Positions 22,410 to 29,666 of a DNA stretch of 29,666 nucleotides are shown here, piece by piece. The translations under genes and the position numbers were made by a program. The DNA lies in NCBI GenBank assembly GCA_938023515.1, contig CALJDR010000010.1:1-29666 (forward strand), written 5' to 3'. The notes under the pieces were generated by a model, which saw only the letters and a list, made by a program, of their open reading frames with translations, did not search any database and was not told the DNA's origin. Source of the DNA: an uncultured Flavobacteriales bacterium. GTDB lineage: Bacteria > Bacteroidota > Bacteroidia > Flavobacteriales > UBA1820. Each line of letters starts with the position of its first letter. Position 1 is the first letter of the stretch.

Positions 22410-22796
22410 TCAGCGTCTGGAATTGAAGATACGGCTATGGGTAGCGTATATCTTGGAACTCCACGGCGAATAGGTCTTCGCGGCGCGGTCGATGGTGATG
22501 ATGGTGTTGTCCTCCTGCATGGATTCTTCCATGTACTGGAATATGGCCGCGGAGATGGCAGCTACGGTGTTGGCAGGCAGTTTGCCTGTCAGCGGAACGG
22601 CGCATTCGTCGGCATCCTTCACCGTCTTTTTCATCTTCAGGCTGTTGGACATGTATTTGCCCAGCAGGATGAAGATTCCGGCGATGATGGCCATCATGAT
22701 GATCACCAGGATCGATCCGCCCACACCGATGATGAAGGCGGTATCCCCGTTGGCCGGCATTTCGGCCGAAAGGAAGAAATTGGTCAGTACTGTCAT
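22410..22796 (-). CDS. OadG/MmdD-type small membrane subunit
   Basis: A 128-residue protein with one membrane helix (about 22-46: FIIGVGGSILVIIMMAIIAGIF) and a soluble C-terminal tail. This fits the OadG family, which in decarboxylase pumps holds the alpha and beta parts together. Residues 70-128 (LPANTVAAISAAIFQYMEESMQ, then the tail SPWSSKIYATHSRIFNSRR) are typical of the Bacteroidetes form, whose C-terminal end contacts the carboxyltransferase. It lies 3 nt after mmdA and 38 nt before the biotin carrier, so it is part of the pump operon. Sequence conservation is low in this family, and context carries much of the call. Confidence 0.88.
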   Translation of the reverse strand: MTVLTNFFLSAEMPANGDTAFIIGVGGSILVIIMMAIIAGIFILLGKYMSNSLKMKKTVKDADECAVPLTGKLPANTVAAISAAIFQYMEESMQEDNTIITIDRAAKTYSPWSSKIYATHSRIFNSRR

Positions 22797-22799
22797 GGC

Positions 22800-24362
22800 T
22801 TACAAAGGAATGTTGCCGTGCTTTTTGGCAGGGTTCAACTGTTTCTTGTTGGCCAGGGCTTCCAGAGCGCGGATCACGCGGAAACGGGTGTTCTTCGGGA
22901 TAATCACGTCGTCGATATAGCCCAGCGAAGCAGCCTGGTACGGATTGGCGAACTCTTTGGTGTATTCGTTCTCCTTTTCCTGCATGAAGGCGGCTTTGGC
23001 GGCCGGGTCTTCGATCTTCTTCAGTTCGCCTCCATTGAGGATGCCTACGGCGCCTTTGGCACCCATTACAGCGATCTCAGCGGAAGGCCATGCGTAGTTC
23101 ATGTCGCCGCGAAGCTGTTTCGGGCTCATCACGCAGTGTGCGCCACCATACGATTTACGCAGGGTAACGGTTACTTTAGGAACGGTAGCCTCACCGAATG
23201 CATACAGCAGTTTGGCTCCGTGTACGATCACGCCGCCGTATTCCTGTCCCGATCCGGGAAGGAATCCGGGGACGTCCACCAGGATAACCAGCGGAATGTT
23301 GAACGCGTCGCAGAAGCGCACGAAACGGGCGGCTTTGCGGGACGAGTTGATGTCGAGCACGCCGGCCAGGAATTTAGGTTGGTTGGCGACGATACCTACC
23401 GGGCGTCCGTTGAAGCGGGCAAAGCCGACGATGATGCTCTTGGCATAGCTGCCGTGAACTTCCAGCAGTTCGCCGTTGTCCACAATGGCTTTGATGACCT
23501 CCATCATGTCGTACGGTTTGTTCGGGTCGTCCGGAATGATCTCGTTCAGGGAGTCTTCCAGGCGGTCGATCGGGTCGTTGCAGGAGATGATCGGGGCTTC
23601 TTCCAGGTTGTTGGACGGCAGGTAGCTCAGCAGTTTGCGGAGCATCAGGATGCCTTCCTCGTCATCCTTGGCCACGAAATGCGTCACGCCGGATTTGGTG
23701 GCGTGTACGTTGGCGCCGCCGAGTTTATCGGTGGTGATGTCCTCGCCCGTTACGGACTTAACAACTGTCGGGCCGGTAAGAAACATGTACGAAGTAGCTT
23801 CGGTCATTAGGATAAAGTCCGTCAGGGCCGGAGAATATACCGAACCGCCGGCGCAGGGGCCAAAGATACCGGATATCTGGGGGATCACGCCGGAAGCCAA
23901 GATGTTGCGCTGGAATATTTCGGCAAAACCGGCCAGCGAACGCACACCTTCCTGGATACGGGCGCCGCCCGAGTCGTTCAGGGCGATCACCGGGGCGCCA
24001 ACCAGCATGGCCTGGTCCATGATCTTGCATATTTTCAGGGCGAAAGTCTCCGAGAGGGAGCCGCCGAATACGGTAAAGTCCTGTGCGGCTACATACACGA
24101 TGCGTCCGTCCACGGTGCCGCGGCCGGTTACCACGCCGTCCCCGTAGTATTTTTCCTTTTCCATGCCGAAGGCAGTGGTGCGGTGGGTGACGAACATGTC
24201 GAACTCTTCGAAAGAACCTTCATCCAGGAGCATGTCGATGCGTTCGCGTGCAGTAAGTTTGTTCTTGCTGTGTTGGGAAGCTACGCGCTTTTCCCCGCCG
24301 CCCTGATAAGCCACGTCCCTTTTTTCGACGAGCTCGCGGATTTTTGCTGTGATTTCAGACAT
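22800..24362 (-). CDS. mmdA: Methylmalonyl-CoA decarboxylase alpha subunit (carboxyltransferase)
   Basis: MmdA moves the carboxyl group of (S)-methylmalonyl-CoA to biotin, leaving propionyl-CoA. The 520-residue length is typical of the family. The crotonase-type double domain is visible: NDSGGARIQEG (129-139) and GPCAGGSVYSPA (168-179) form the first oxyanion hole and CoA site, and GGAHCVMSPKQLRGD in the second half is the matching C-domain block. The protein is related to propionyl-CoA carboxylase beta subunits, but the operon holds a Na+ pump beta subunit, OadG and a biotin carrier and no biotin carboxylase, which fits the decarboxylase direction. It starts 47 nt after the epimerase gene. 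Confidence 0.95.
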   Translation of the reverse strand: MSEITAKIRELVEKRDVAYQGGGEKRVASQHSKNKLTARERIDMLLDEGSFEEFDMFVTHRTTAFGMEKEKYYGDGVVTGRGTVDGRIVYVAAQDFTVFGGSLSETFALKICKIMDQAMLVGAPVIALNDSGGARIQEGVRSLAGFAEIFQRNILASGVIPQISGIFGPCAGGSVYSPALTDFILMTEATSYMFLTGPTVVKSVTGEDITTDKLGGANVHATKSGVTHFVAKDDEEGILMLRKLLSYLPSNNLEEAPIISCNDPIDRLEDSLNEIIPDDPNKPYDMMEVIKAIVDNGELLEVHGSYAKSIIVGFARFNGRPVGIVANQPKFLAGVLDINSSRKAARFVRFCDAFNIPLVILVDVPGFLPGSGQEYGGVIVHGAKLLYAFGEATVPKVTVTLRKSYGGAHCVMSPKQLRGDMNYAWPSAEIAVMGAKGAVGILNGGELKKIEDPAAKAAFMQEKENEYTKEFANPYQAASLGYIDDVIIPKNTRFRVIRALEALANKKQLNPAKKHGNIPL

Positions 24363-24409
24363 AACTGTTTTTTAGTTGTGTTTATCTTGAGGGTTTATAT
24401 TTTCGGAAA

Positions 24410-24850
24410 TTATTCGCAGTCGCAGGATTTGCAGCCGCAGCCTTCGTTCGGGTTTTCGCAAAGTTCGGTCAGTACCCCGAAAGTAGATTTCGGATGGAGG
24501 AAGGCGATGTTCAGGCCTTCAGCCCCGTGGCGCGGGGTCTTGTCGATGAGCATCACGCCTTTTTCCTCGGCGTCCTTGAGCTGGGCAGGCAGGTCTTTCA
24601 CGGCGAAAGCCATGTGCTGGATACCCTGGCCTTTCTTCTCGATGAATTTGCCGATAGGGCCGTCCGGGGACGTAGATTCCAGGAGTTCGATCTTAGTCTG
24701 TCCAACCTTGAAGAAGGCGGTGCGTACTTTTTGCTCGGCTACTTCTTCTACGGCGTAACATTTGAGTCCCAGATTTTCCTCGTAAAATTTGATGGCTTCT
24801 TCGAGGTTGCTCACTGCAATACCGATGTGTTCGATATGGTCTACTTTCAT
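24410..24850 (-). CDS. mce: Methylmalonyl-CoA epimerase with Cys-rich C-terminal tail
   Basis: The epimerase interconverts (R)- and (S)-methylmalonyl-CoA, linking the B12-dependent mutase to the decarboxylase. The VOC fold is clear in 146 residues: DHIEHIGIAVSNLEEAIKFYE at the start, KIELLES (E55) and GQGIQHMAFAVKD (H79) in the middle, and E129 near the end. H8, H79 and E129 suit the metal ligands of the family. The odd part is the tail after residue 130: five cysteines at 131, 138, 140, 143 and 145 (CENPNEGCGCKSCDCE). This is not a feature I know from characterised epimerases and could bind metal or be redox-sensitive. It heads the mce-mmd operon. Confidence 0.94.
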   Translation of the reverse strand: MKVDHIEHIGIAVSNLEEAIKFYEENLGLKCYAVEEVAEQKVRTAFFKVGQTKIELLESTSPDGPIGKFIEKKGQGIQHMAFAVKDLPAQLKDAEEKGVMLIDKTPRHGAEGLNIAFLHPKSTFGVLTELCENPNEGCGCKSCDCE

Positions 24851-24983
24851 GGTTTAAAGTGTTATAAAATTGATTTATAAGGTGTTTATGATTTTGTCAA
24901 AATTTTTACCTCGCAAATTTCGGGATAAATTGTTTATAAATCGCGATATTTGCATGAAAAATTTCAACAAAGTACATTCTGAA

Positions 24984-25988
24984 ATGGCCGTAACTTACAC
25001 ACCGAGAAAAAGATTCGCCCCCGAAGAATACGCCAATGCCATACTGGCCGGCGACCGGGTTATGCTTTCGAGAGCTATAACGTTGATAGAAAGTAAATTG
25101 CCTTCAGATGTCGAATTGGCTGAAAAAGTGCTCGAGATCATTCTGCCGCATACGGGCAACAGTCTGCGTGTAGGGATTACCGGGGTGCCGGGCGTGGGAA
25201 AATCTACGTTCATCGAGTCCTTTGGAAAGGTGGTGACTGGGATGAACAAAAAGCTGGCGGTGTTGACGATAGACCCCTCTTCCCAACGGTCTAAAGGCTC
25301 TATTTTGGGCGATAAGACCCGTATGGAATCCCTGGCCAACGACCCGCTGGCCTATATCCGTCCGTCGGCTTCCGGGGCGACCCTCGGGGGAGTGAACAAC
25401 AAGACCCGCGAAACGATGCTCCTCTGCGAGGCTGCCGGGTACGACGTCATCCTGATCGAAACGGTCGGGGTGGGCCAGAGCGAGACTACGGTGGCCGAGA
25501 TCGCCGACTTCTTCCTGCTTTTGATGCTGGCCGGTGCCGGCGATGAACTTCAGGGGATCAAAAAAGGGATCATGGAAATGGCCGATGCGCTGGTCATTAC
25601 CAAGGCCGATGGAGACAACGTGACGATGAGCCAACTGGCGGCCCGCGAATATGCCAATGCCATGCGGTTGTTCCCGCCCCAGGAATCGGGCTGGGAACCG
25701 GAGGTGCTCACCTGTTCCTCGGTCGAGCAGAAAGGACTGGAGGCTATCTGGGAGGTGATCAACCGCCACCACGAGTTGATGGTCAAGACCGGTTATTTCC
25801 AAGCCAAGCGCATGGAACAGAATATCGCCTGGATGAACGAGATCATCGAATACTACCTGAAATACGACTTTTTGCACAGCCCGGCGGTGAGCGAGAAGCT
25901 GGATTTCACACAGCATCAGGTGGAGAGCGGAAAGCTCCCCGCCATTACGGCTGCCAAAACCCTGCTCGGTTTGTACCGGGGAAAATAA
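24984..25988 (+). CDS. meaB: MeaB-family GTPase, methylmalonyl-CoA mutase chaperone
   Basis: MeaB (ArgK/MMAA family) guards methylmalonyl-CoA mutase and gates adenosylcobalamin loading with GTP. Walker A is GVPGVGKST (67-75 from the chosen start), followed by IDPSSQRSKGSILGDKTRM, IETVGVGQSE (Walker B region) and VITKADGDN, the base-specificity loop. The C-terminal arm (EIIEYYLKYDFLHSP) fits the dimerization region. I chose the ATG at 24984, whose product begins with MAVTYTPRKRFAPEEY; ATGs at 24954 and 24870 are in frame, but GATATTTG (24945-24952) resembles a -7 box and would put the RNA start near 24958. The mutase itself is outside the window. It is divergent from the epimerase, which works on the same metabolite. 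Confidence 0.93.
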   Translation: MAVTYTPRKRFAPEEYANAILAGDRVMLSRAITLIESKLPSDVELAEKVLEIILPHTGNSLRVGITGVPGVGKSTFIESFGKVVTGMNKKLAVLTIDPSSQRSKGSILGDKTRMESLANDPLAYIRPSASGATLGGVNNKTRETMLLCEAAGYDVILIETVGVGQSETTVAEIADFFLLLMLAGAGDELQGIKKGIMEMADALVITKADGDNVTMSQLAAREYANAMRLFPPQESGWEPEVLTCSSVEQKGLEAIWEVINRHHELMVKTGYFQAKRMEQNIAWMNEIIEYYLKYDFLHSPAVSEKLDFTQHQVESGKLPAITAAKTLLGLYRGK

Positions 25989-26027
25989 AATTCCTAACTA
26001 ACAGTGTCTACCGGCTGAAAACGGCTT

Positions 26028-27098
26028 ATGAAACGCTTTCTATACATCCTATTGCTGGCCGCGCTTTTTTCTTCCTGTGCCGGCGGCCCGGATATCCGGG
26101 AAAAAATCATTCTCGACCGCTTGGACTATGTAGTCCATTTGCGCTCGATGGTCGACCGGCATATCTGGAACGGGTTCGGCGATAAGGTTTCCGACCTCCC
26201 GATCATTTATTACACCGATTCGATGTGTTATGTGGCCAATCCGACCCAAAAATTTCTGGATACTTACAACCCGGAGCCTGTTTCCCGCAAAAAGGGGATG
26301 GCGGTTTACCGAACGGGATTGTTGGACAGTACCCCGTTCCATATGTCGGCCCGTGTCATCCTGGGGGACAGCATCCCGGACTACGACTACCGTTCGCCTT
26401 ACCTGAATTGCAGCAGTGTGGAGATCACCCGCCGTACCATTCCGGGGGTCAATTCGACCGAGCAGTGGGCGACAATGGTTCTTCACGAGTATTTCCACGG
26501 ATTCCAATACAAACACCCGGCCTATCTGGATCATTTCGAGAAAAACGTGGTGTCTGTGCCCGAGGACAGCCTGAAACAGATGTACCACTCGCTTGTGTGG
26601 TTCAAGGATTCTGCCGACCGCGAGAACGAGATGCTCCTGGCGGCTATCGGAGCGGAGAATGAAGCGGAAGTGAAGGATCGGGTGGATACGTTCTTCCGTT
26701 TACGGCACACCCGAAGGGATTTTATAAAGAAAACGTTGGACTTCGATATAACTGCCTGCGAGCAGACTTACGAGACGATGGAAGGGACGGCCCGATATAT
26801 GGAATATGCTTTGTATGGTCTTTTGGCACAGGAAGACCCCGATTCGACATTGGTAAAGACCGACGTATCCTATCATTCGCACGATTATTTCCATAGTTTC
26901 CGCACCGAGGACGAACCGTGGCTTTATTACACAGACCGGACGACCTGGTATTATGCTACCGGTTTCAATCTGGCCCGGCTTCTCGACCGCCTGGGAGTGG
27001 AGTATAAATCACGCCTGTTCGCTGAAGGCGGCCTTTCCCTGGAAGATATTCTGATGGAGTGGTATGCCAATATTTCGCTGTCGGATATCACTTCCTGA
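26028..27098 (+). CDS. Putative lipoprotein with HExxH metallopeptidase-like motif
   Basis: The 356-residue protein has a type II signal peptide (MKRFLYILLLAALFSSCAGG; lipid-modified Cys at 17), so it is likely anchored in the outer or inner membrane. In the middle, TMVLHEYFHGFQYKH carries HEYFH (153-157) in a hydrophobic helix, and MEGTARYMEYAL (251-262) places E252 about 95 residues later. An HExxH with a downstream Glu on an EGxARY helix is the zinc site of gluzincin-type peptidases, so a zinc-dependent hydrolase is plausible. I cannot assign a named family or a substrate. It lies 39 nt after meaB on the same strand, probably co-transcribed, and ends at the terminator 27135-27172. No functional link to meaB is evident. 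Confidence 0.8.
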   Translation: MKRFLYILLLAALFSSCAGGPDIREKIILDRLDYVVHLRSMVDRHIWNGFGDKVSDLPIIYYTDSMCYVANPTQKFLDTYNPEPVSRKKGMAVYRTGLLDSTPFHMSARVILGDSIPDYDYRSPYLNCSSVEITRRTIPGVNSTEQWATMVLHEYFHGFQYKHPAYLDHFEKNVVSVPEDSLKQMYHSLVWFKDSADRENEMLLAAIGAENEAEVKDRVDTFFRLRHTRRDFIKKTLDFDITACEQTYETMEGTARYMEYALYGLLAQEDPDSTLVKTDVSYHSHDYFHSFRTEDEPWLYYTDRTTWYYATGFNLARLLDRLGVEYKSRLFAEGGLSLEDILMEWYANISLSDITS

Positions 27099-27134
27099 CA
27101 GGGCTGGAAAGATTAGGAACGGATAAAACCCAAT

Positions 27135-27172
27135 AAAAAACGCTTTGACGGTTGATTGTCAAAGCGTTTTTT
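27135..27172. terminator. Bidirectional terminator between convergent genes
   Basis: AAAAAACGCTTTGAC (27135-27149) pairs with GTCAAAGCGTTTTTT (27158-27172) around an 8-nt loop. Both strands end in six T. It closes the plus-strand meaB-lipoprotein unit and the minus-strand gpmI-prmA unit. Confidence 0.95.
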
Positions 27173-27188
27173 GTGATAGGTACAATTT

Positions 27189-28022
27189 TTATCCCTCTTT
27201 CCGGAATTTCAGGGAACTCCACCGGTCTTTTTCCAGTGCCTTTTCCAGAGTGAACCCGTATTTGGCAGCCTCGGCCGTGATGGCCTCGTTGTCCGGCACG
27301 TAGAATCCGCTCATCACCAGATGTCCGCCGGGGCGCACGGCCCGGGCGTAATCCGCCATATAGCGGATGAGGATGTTCCGGTTGATATTGGCCAGGAACA
27401 GGTCGAATGTTTCCGATCCCAGTACTTCCGCACCGCCTTGCACCACGCGTATCTGTGGGCACTCGTTGGACGCAATGTTGTCCAGTGCGTTGCCGTAAGC
27501 CCACTCATCGATATCGGCTGCCAGGACATGCTTCGCGCCTTTTTTCGCCGCTGCAATAGCCAGTACGCCTGTCCCGCAGCCCATATCGCACACGTCCTTG
27601 CCGGCGCAGTCGGTATCGAGCACGTGGGTGACCATCATGTAAGTGGTCTGGTGGTGCCCCGTGCCGAACGACATGCGGGGTTCGATCAGGATATCCATGC
27701 CGGATGCCGGAGCGGGATGGAACGGAGCCCGGATAGTTGCCCGTCCGTCCACGTCGATCGGGGAAAAGTTCTTTTCCCACTCCTCGTTCCAGTTCTTCTG
27801 CTCGATCTTGGATATCTGGTAGTTTATCTCAAAACCGTCCAGATCCCACAGGAAAAGATCGTCGAAATCCGCCTGCACGAATAGGTCTTCGGGAATATAA
27901 GCCCGCAGGATATCGTCCTCCATCGTAAAACTGTCGAAAGGCAGGGTGGAGAGCGCCGCCTGGGCGATCTCCATCCCCGGTTCGGCTGGGGTGATGCGGA
28001 AAGCGAATTCCAGGTAGTTCAT
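27189..28022 (-). CDS. prmA: Ribosomal protein L11 methyltransferase
   Basis: PrmA trimethylates amino groups of L11 using SAM. The 277-residue sequence has an N-terminal substrate-binding domain (about 1-90; the block NWNEEWEKNFSPI is typical), then the SAM domain with MSFGTGHHQTT (117-127), DMGCGTGVLAIAA (146-158, motif I), a D170-area acidic ribose contact in LAADIDEWA, and FDLFLANINRNIL, the N-type catalytic motif IV. Length is normal. The start shares one base with the gpmI stop (TAATG), so translation is coupled. Confidence 0.96.
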   Translation of the reverse strand: MNYLEFAFRITPAEPGMEIAQAALSTLPFDSFTMEDDILRAYIPEDLFVQADFDDLFLWDLDGFEINYQISKIEQKNWNEEWEKNFSPIDVDGRATIRAPFHPAPASGMDILIEPRMSFGTGHHQTTYMMVTHVLDTDCAGKDVCDMGCGTGVLAIAAAKKGAKHVLAADIDEWAYGNALDNIASNECPQIRVVQGGAEVLGSETFDLFLANINRNILIRYMADYARAVRPGGHLVMSGFYVPDNEAITAEAAKYGFTLEKALEKDRWSSLKFRKEG

Positions 28023-29557
28023 TATTTGTGTTCGATTAGGCTTTCGCCGGTCATCAGCGGGGATTTCTCGATGCCCATCAGCTCCACGATGGTGGGAGCG
28101 ATATCGCCCAGGCGGCCGCCGGAGCGGAGCGCAGGCCGGTATTCGTTGTCCAGCACATGGAAAGGCACCGGATTGGTCGTGTGGGCCGTATTGGGTGTGC
28201 CGTCCGGATTGATCATCACTTCCGAGTTACCATGGTCGGCTGTAATGAGAACCGTGTAGCCGTTTTTCAGGGCTGTTTCGGCTACTGCCCGGGCGCATTG
28301 GTCGACGGTCTGGTCGGCTTTCATCGCGGCTTCCATGATGCCGGTGTGACCCACCATATCCGAATTGGCAAAGTTCAGGCAGATGAAATCGGCCGATCTT
28401 TTTTCCAGTTCGGGGATGATCTTATCCCGCACTTCACCGGCGCTCATTTCCGGCTGCAGGTCGTATGTGGCGACTTTCGGCGAAGGGCAGAGAATGCGAT
28501 TCTCGCCCTCGAACGGGTTTTCCCGTCCGCCGGAGAAAAAGAACGTTACGTGAGGGTATTTTTCGGTCTCCGCGATACGGATCTGCTTTTTCCCGGCTTT
28601 GGCCACCAGTTCGCCCAGCGTATCGTTGAGGTCTTCGCTGCCGTAAAGTACATCCACTCCGACGAACTTGTCGTCGTATTTGGTCATCGATACGTATTTG
28701 ATGTCCAGTTTTTTCATCCCGAAGTCCGGGTGGTCTTCCTGGGTGAGTACGTTGGTGATCTCGCGCCCGCGGTCGGAGCGGAAATTGAAATTGATCACTA
28801 CGTCGCCGTTCTGGATGGTAGCCAAGGGCTTGCCGGCCCCATCCGTCAGGACGATGGGCTTGATGAACTCGTCGGTCACTCCGGCATCGTACGAATCCTG
28901 CACCGCCTGTACGGCATCGGTAGCGGTCGTTTCCCCTTTGCCGCTCACCAAGGTGTCGTAGGCTATTTTTACGCGCTCCCAACGGTTGTCGCGATCCATC
29001 GCGAAATAGCGTCCGGTAACGGTAGCAATCTGTCCGCCGGAGATTTTCATGTGGCCGAGGAGCTGCTGGACAAAACCTTTGCCGCTTTTGGGATCGCAGT
29101 CGCGCCCGTCCATAAAGGCGTGGATATATACTTTATCCATGCCGTTCGCCTTGGCAGCGTCCAGCAGACCTTCAAGGTGTTCGATGTGGGAATGCACGCC
29201 TCCGTCCGAGAGGAGTCCGATGAAATGCACTTTGCTGCTGTGCTTTTTGGCCGTTTCAAAGGCCTCTACCAGTACGGGGTTTTTCGCCAGCGAACCGTCC
29301 TTGGCGGCCAGCGATATTTTGACCAGGTTCTGGTATACTACACGTCCGGCACCCAGGTTCATGTGGCCGACTTCGGAGTTACCCATCTGCCCTTCCGGCA
29401 GTCCTACGGCAAGGCCGGAGGCTTCGAGGGTGGTGTAGGGGTAACGGTCTTTGAGCGAGTCCATGAAAGGGGTTTGTGCGCGGTCGATGGCCGAGACGTT
29501 CTTGTCTTGGGCGATGCCCCATCCGTCCAGGATCATCAGGAGTACTTTTTTGTCCAT
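28022..29557 (-). CDS. gpmI: 2,3-bisphosphoglycerate-independent phosphoglycerate mutase
   Basis: GpmI interconverts 3- and 2-phosphoglycerate in glycolysis and needs Mn2+. The alkaline-phosphatase-type core starts LLMILDGWGI (D11 metal ligand), with GQMGNSEVGHMNLGAGRVVYQ around the phosphorylated S61. Late blocks include VLITADHGNSEVM and HTTNPVPFHV with the second metal set. The length of 511 fits this class. It heads the gpmI-prmA unit. No -7 box of standard form was found in the 109 nt upstream, which ends in the dispersed repeat at 29617-29658 and the contig end. Confidence 0.98.
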   Translation of the reverse strand: MDKKVLLMILDGWGIAQDKNVSAIDRAQTPFMDSLKDRYPYTTLEASGLAVGLPEGQMGNSEVGHMNLGAGRVVYQNLVKISLAAKDGSLAKNPVLVEAFETAKKHSSKVHFIGLLSDGGVHSHIEHLEGLLDAAKANGMDKVYIHAFMDGRDCDPKSGKGFVQQLLGHMKISGGQIATVTGRYFAMDRDNRWERVKIAYDTLVSGKGETTATDAVQAVQDSYDAGVTDEFIKPIVLTDGAGKPLATIQNGDVVINFNFRSDRGREITNVLTQEDHPDFGMKKLDIKYVSMTKYDDKFVGVDVLYGSEDLNDTLGELVAKAGKKQIRIAETEKYPHVTFFFSGGRENPFEGENRILCPSPKVATYDLQPEMSAGEVRDKIIPELEKRSADFICLNFANSDMVGHTGIMEAAMKADQTVDQCARAVAETALKNGYTVLITADHGNSEVMINPDGTPNTAHTTNPVPFHVLDNEYRPALRSGGRLGDIAPTIVELMGIEKSPLMTGESLIEHK

Positions 29558-29616
29558 TGTTCTTCGTTTCGTTTTATTTTTTGTTCATTGTTTTTATTGT
29601 CGGTTATTTCCTTTAC

Positions 29617-29658
29617 TAACTTTCTTTTGTCTTGCCAAAAGAAAGTTACAAAGAAAAC
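29617..29658. repeat. Dispersed inverted repeat, copy 2, at contig end
   Basis: TAACTTTCTTTTG (29617-29629) and CAAAAGAAAGTTA (29636-29648) are perfect 13-nt inverted arms with a TCTTGC loop, followed by CAAAGAAAAC. Bases 29636-29658 are identical to 13018-13040. The window ends 8 nt later, which suggests the assembly broke at this repeat. Confidence 0.88.
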
Positions 29659-29666
29659 TCGCTTTT

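Noticed and set aside
22362..23810. 482-residue plus-strand frame opposite mmdA and oadG
   Set aside because: It is antisense to mmdA, whose motifs are unmistakable; it crosses three genes and has a His/Val/Gly-rich composition typical of shadow frames in GC-rich coding DNA.
24870..24983. Upstream ATGs (24870, 24954) for meaB
   Set aside because: The added residues resemble no MeaB N-terminus and cover an AT-rich gap with a possible -7 box. I keep 24984, with moderate certainty.
1..29666. CRISPR array, tRNA, rRNA or toxin-antitoxin system
   Set aside because: I looked for regularly spaced repeats, cloverleaf-like GC stems and small paired genes on both strands and saw none; the few non-coding gaps are accounted for above.

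Overview
The window looks like a short-read contig from the chromosome of a Bacteroidales bacterium, possibly near Alistipes/Rikenellaceae (family level is a guess). Reasons: the rplM-rpsI-rpsB-tsf order; several -7 boxes of the Bacteroidetes type TAnnTTTG with few Shine-Dalgarno sites; a TonB receptor with an N-terminal carboxypeptidase-regulatory-like domain; a methylmalonyl-CoA decarboxylase (succinate to propionate) cluster; a PG_1098-like methyltransferase; and moderate to high GC. Most content is ordinary core genome. I found no phage, insertion sequence, CRISPR, toxin-antitoxin or defence system, and no tRNA or rRNA.

Layout. 1-47 is not genomic: it is Illumina Nextera adapter with an index. 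48-1538 (-): truncated YigZ/IMPACT gene behind ribD. 1622-2167 (+): pRiA4b ORF-3-like protein. 2242-5599 (-): GNAT, then a PG_1098-like methyltransferase, NfeD and an SPFH protein. 5855-7215 (-): lgt and a DUF192 protein. 7379-8722 (+): a highly acidic protein of unknown function. 8789-11454 (-): ribosomal operon rplM-rpsI-rpsB-tsf. 11609-14956 (-): FlK-like thioesterase, plsC, recO and rseP. 15012-18803 (-): TPR membrane protein, ribH, a TPP riboswitch and a TonB receptor. 18903-20544 (-): S4/Hsp15-like protein and an exported protein of unknown function. 20695-24850 (-): mce-mmdA-oadG-biotin carrier-mmdB. 24984-27098 (+): meaB and a lipoprotein with an HExxH motif. 27189-29557 (-): gpmI and prmA. 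The right end lies in a dispersed inverted repeat whose other copy is at 13002-13040.

How the genes work together. The mce/mmd cluster and divergent meaB form the back half of the succinate-to-propionate route: mutase (chaperoned by MeaB, itself outside the window), epimerase, then Na+-pumping decarboxylase. The TPP riboswitch ties the TonB receptor to thiamin status, so thiamin or a precursor is the probable substrate. ribD and ribH belong to riboflavin synthesis but are 16 kb apart. Convergent gene pairs are separated by strong, mostly bidirectional hairpin terminators.

The most useful second-look items are the adapter and index at the left end, the TPP riboswitch that starts only 9-17 nt after the ribH stop, the dispersed repeat that coincides with the contig end, the Cys-rich tail on the epimerase, the HExxH lipoprotein, the acidic two-ended protein at 7379-8722, and a possible small transcript at 5654-5783. 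I do not see convincing evidence for a new multi-gene system.
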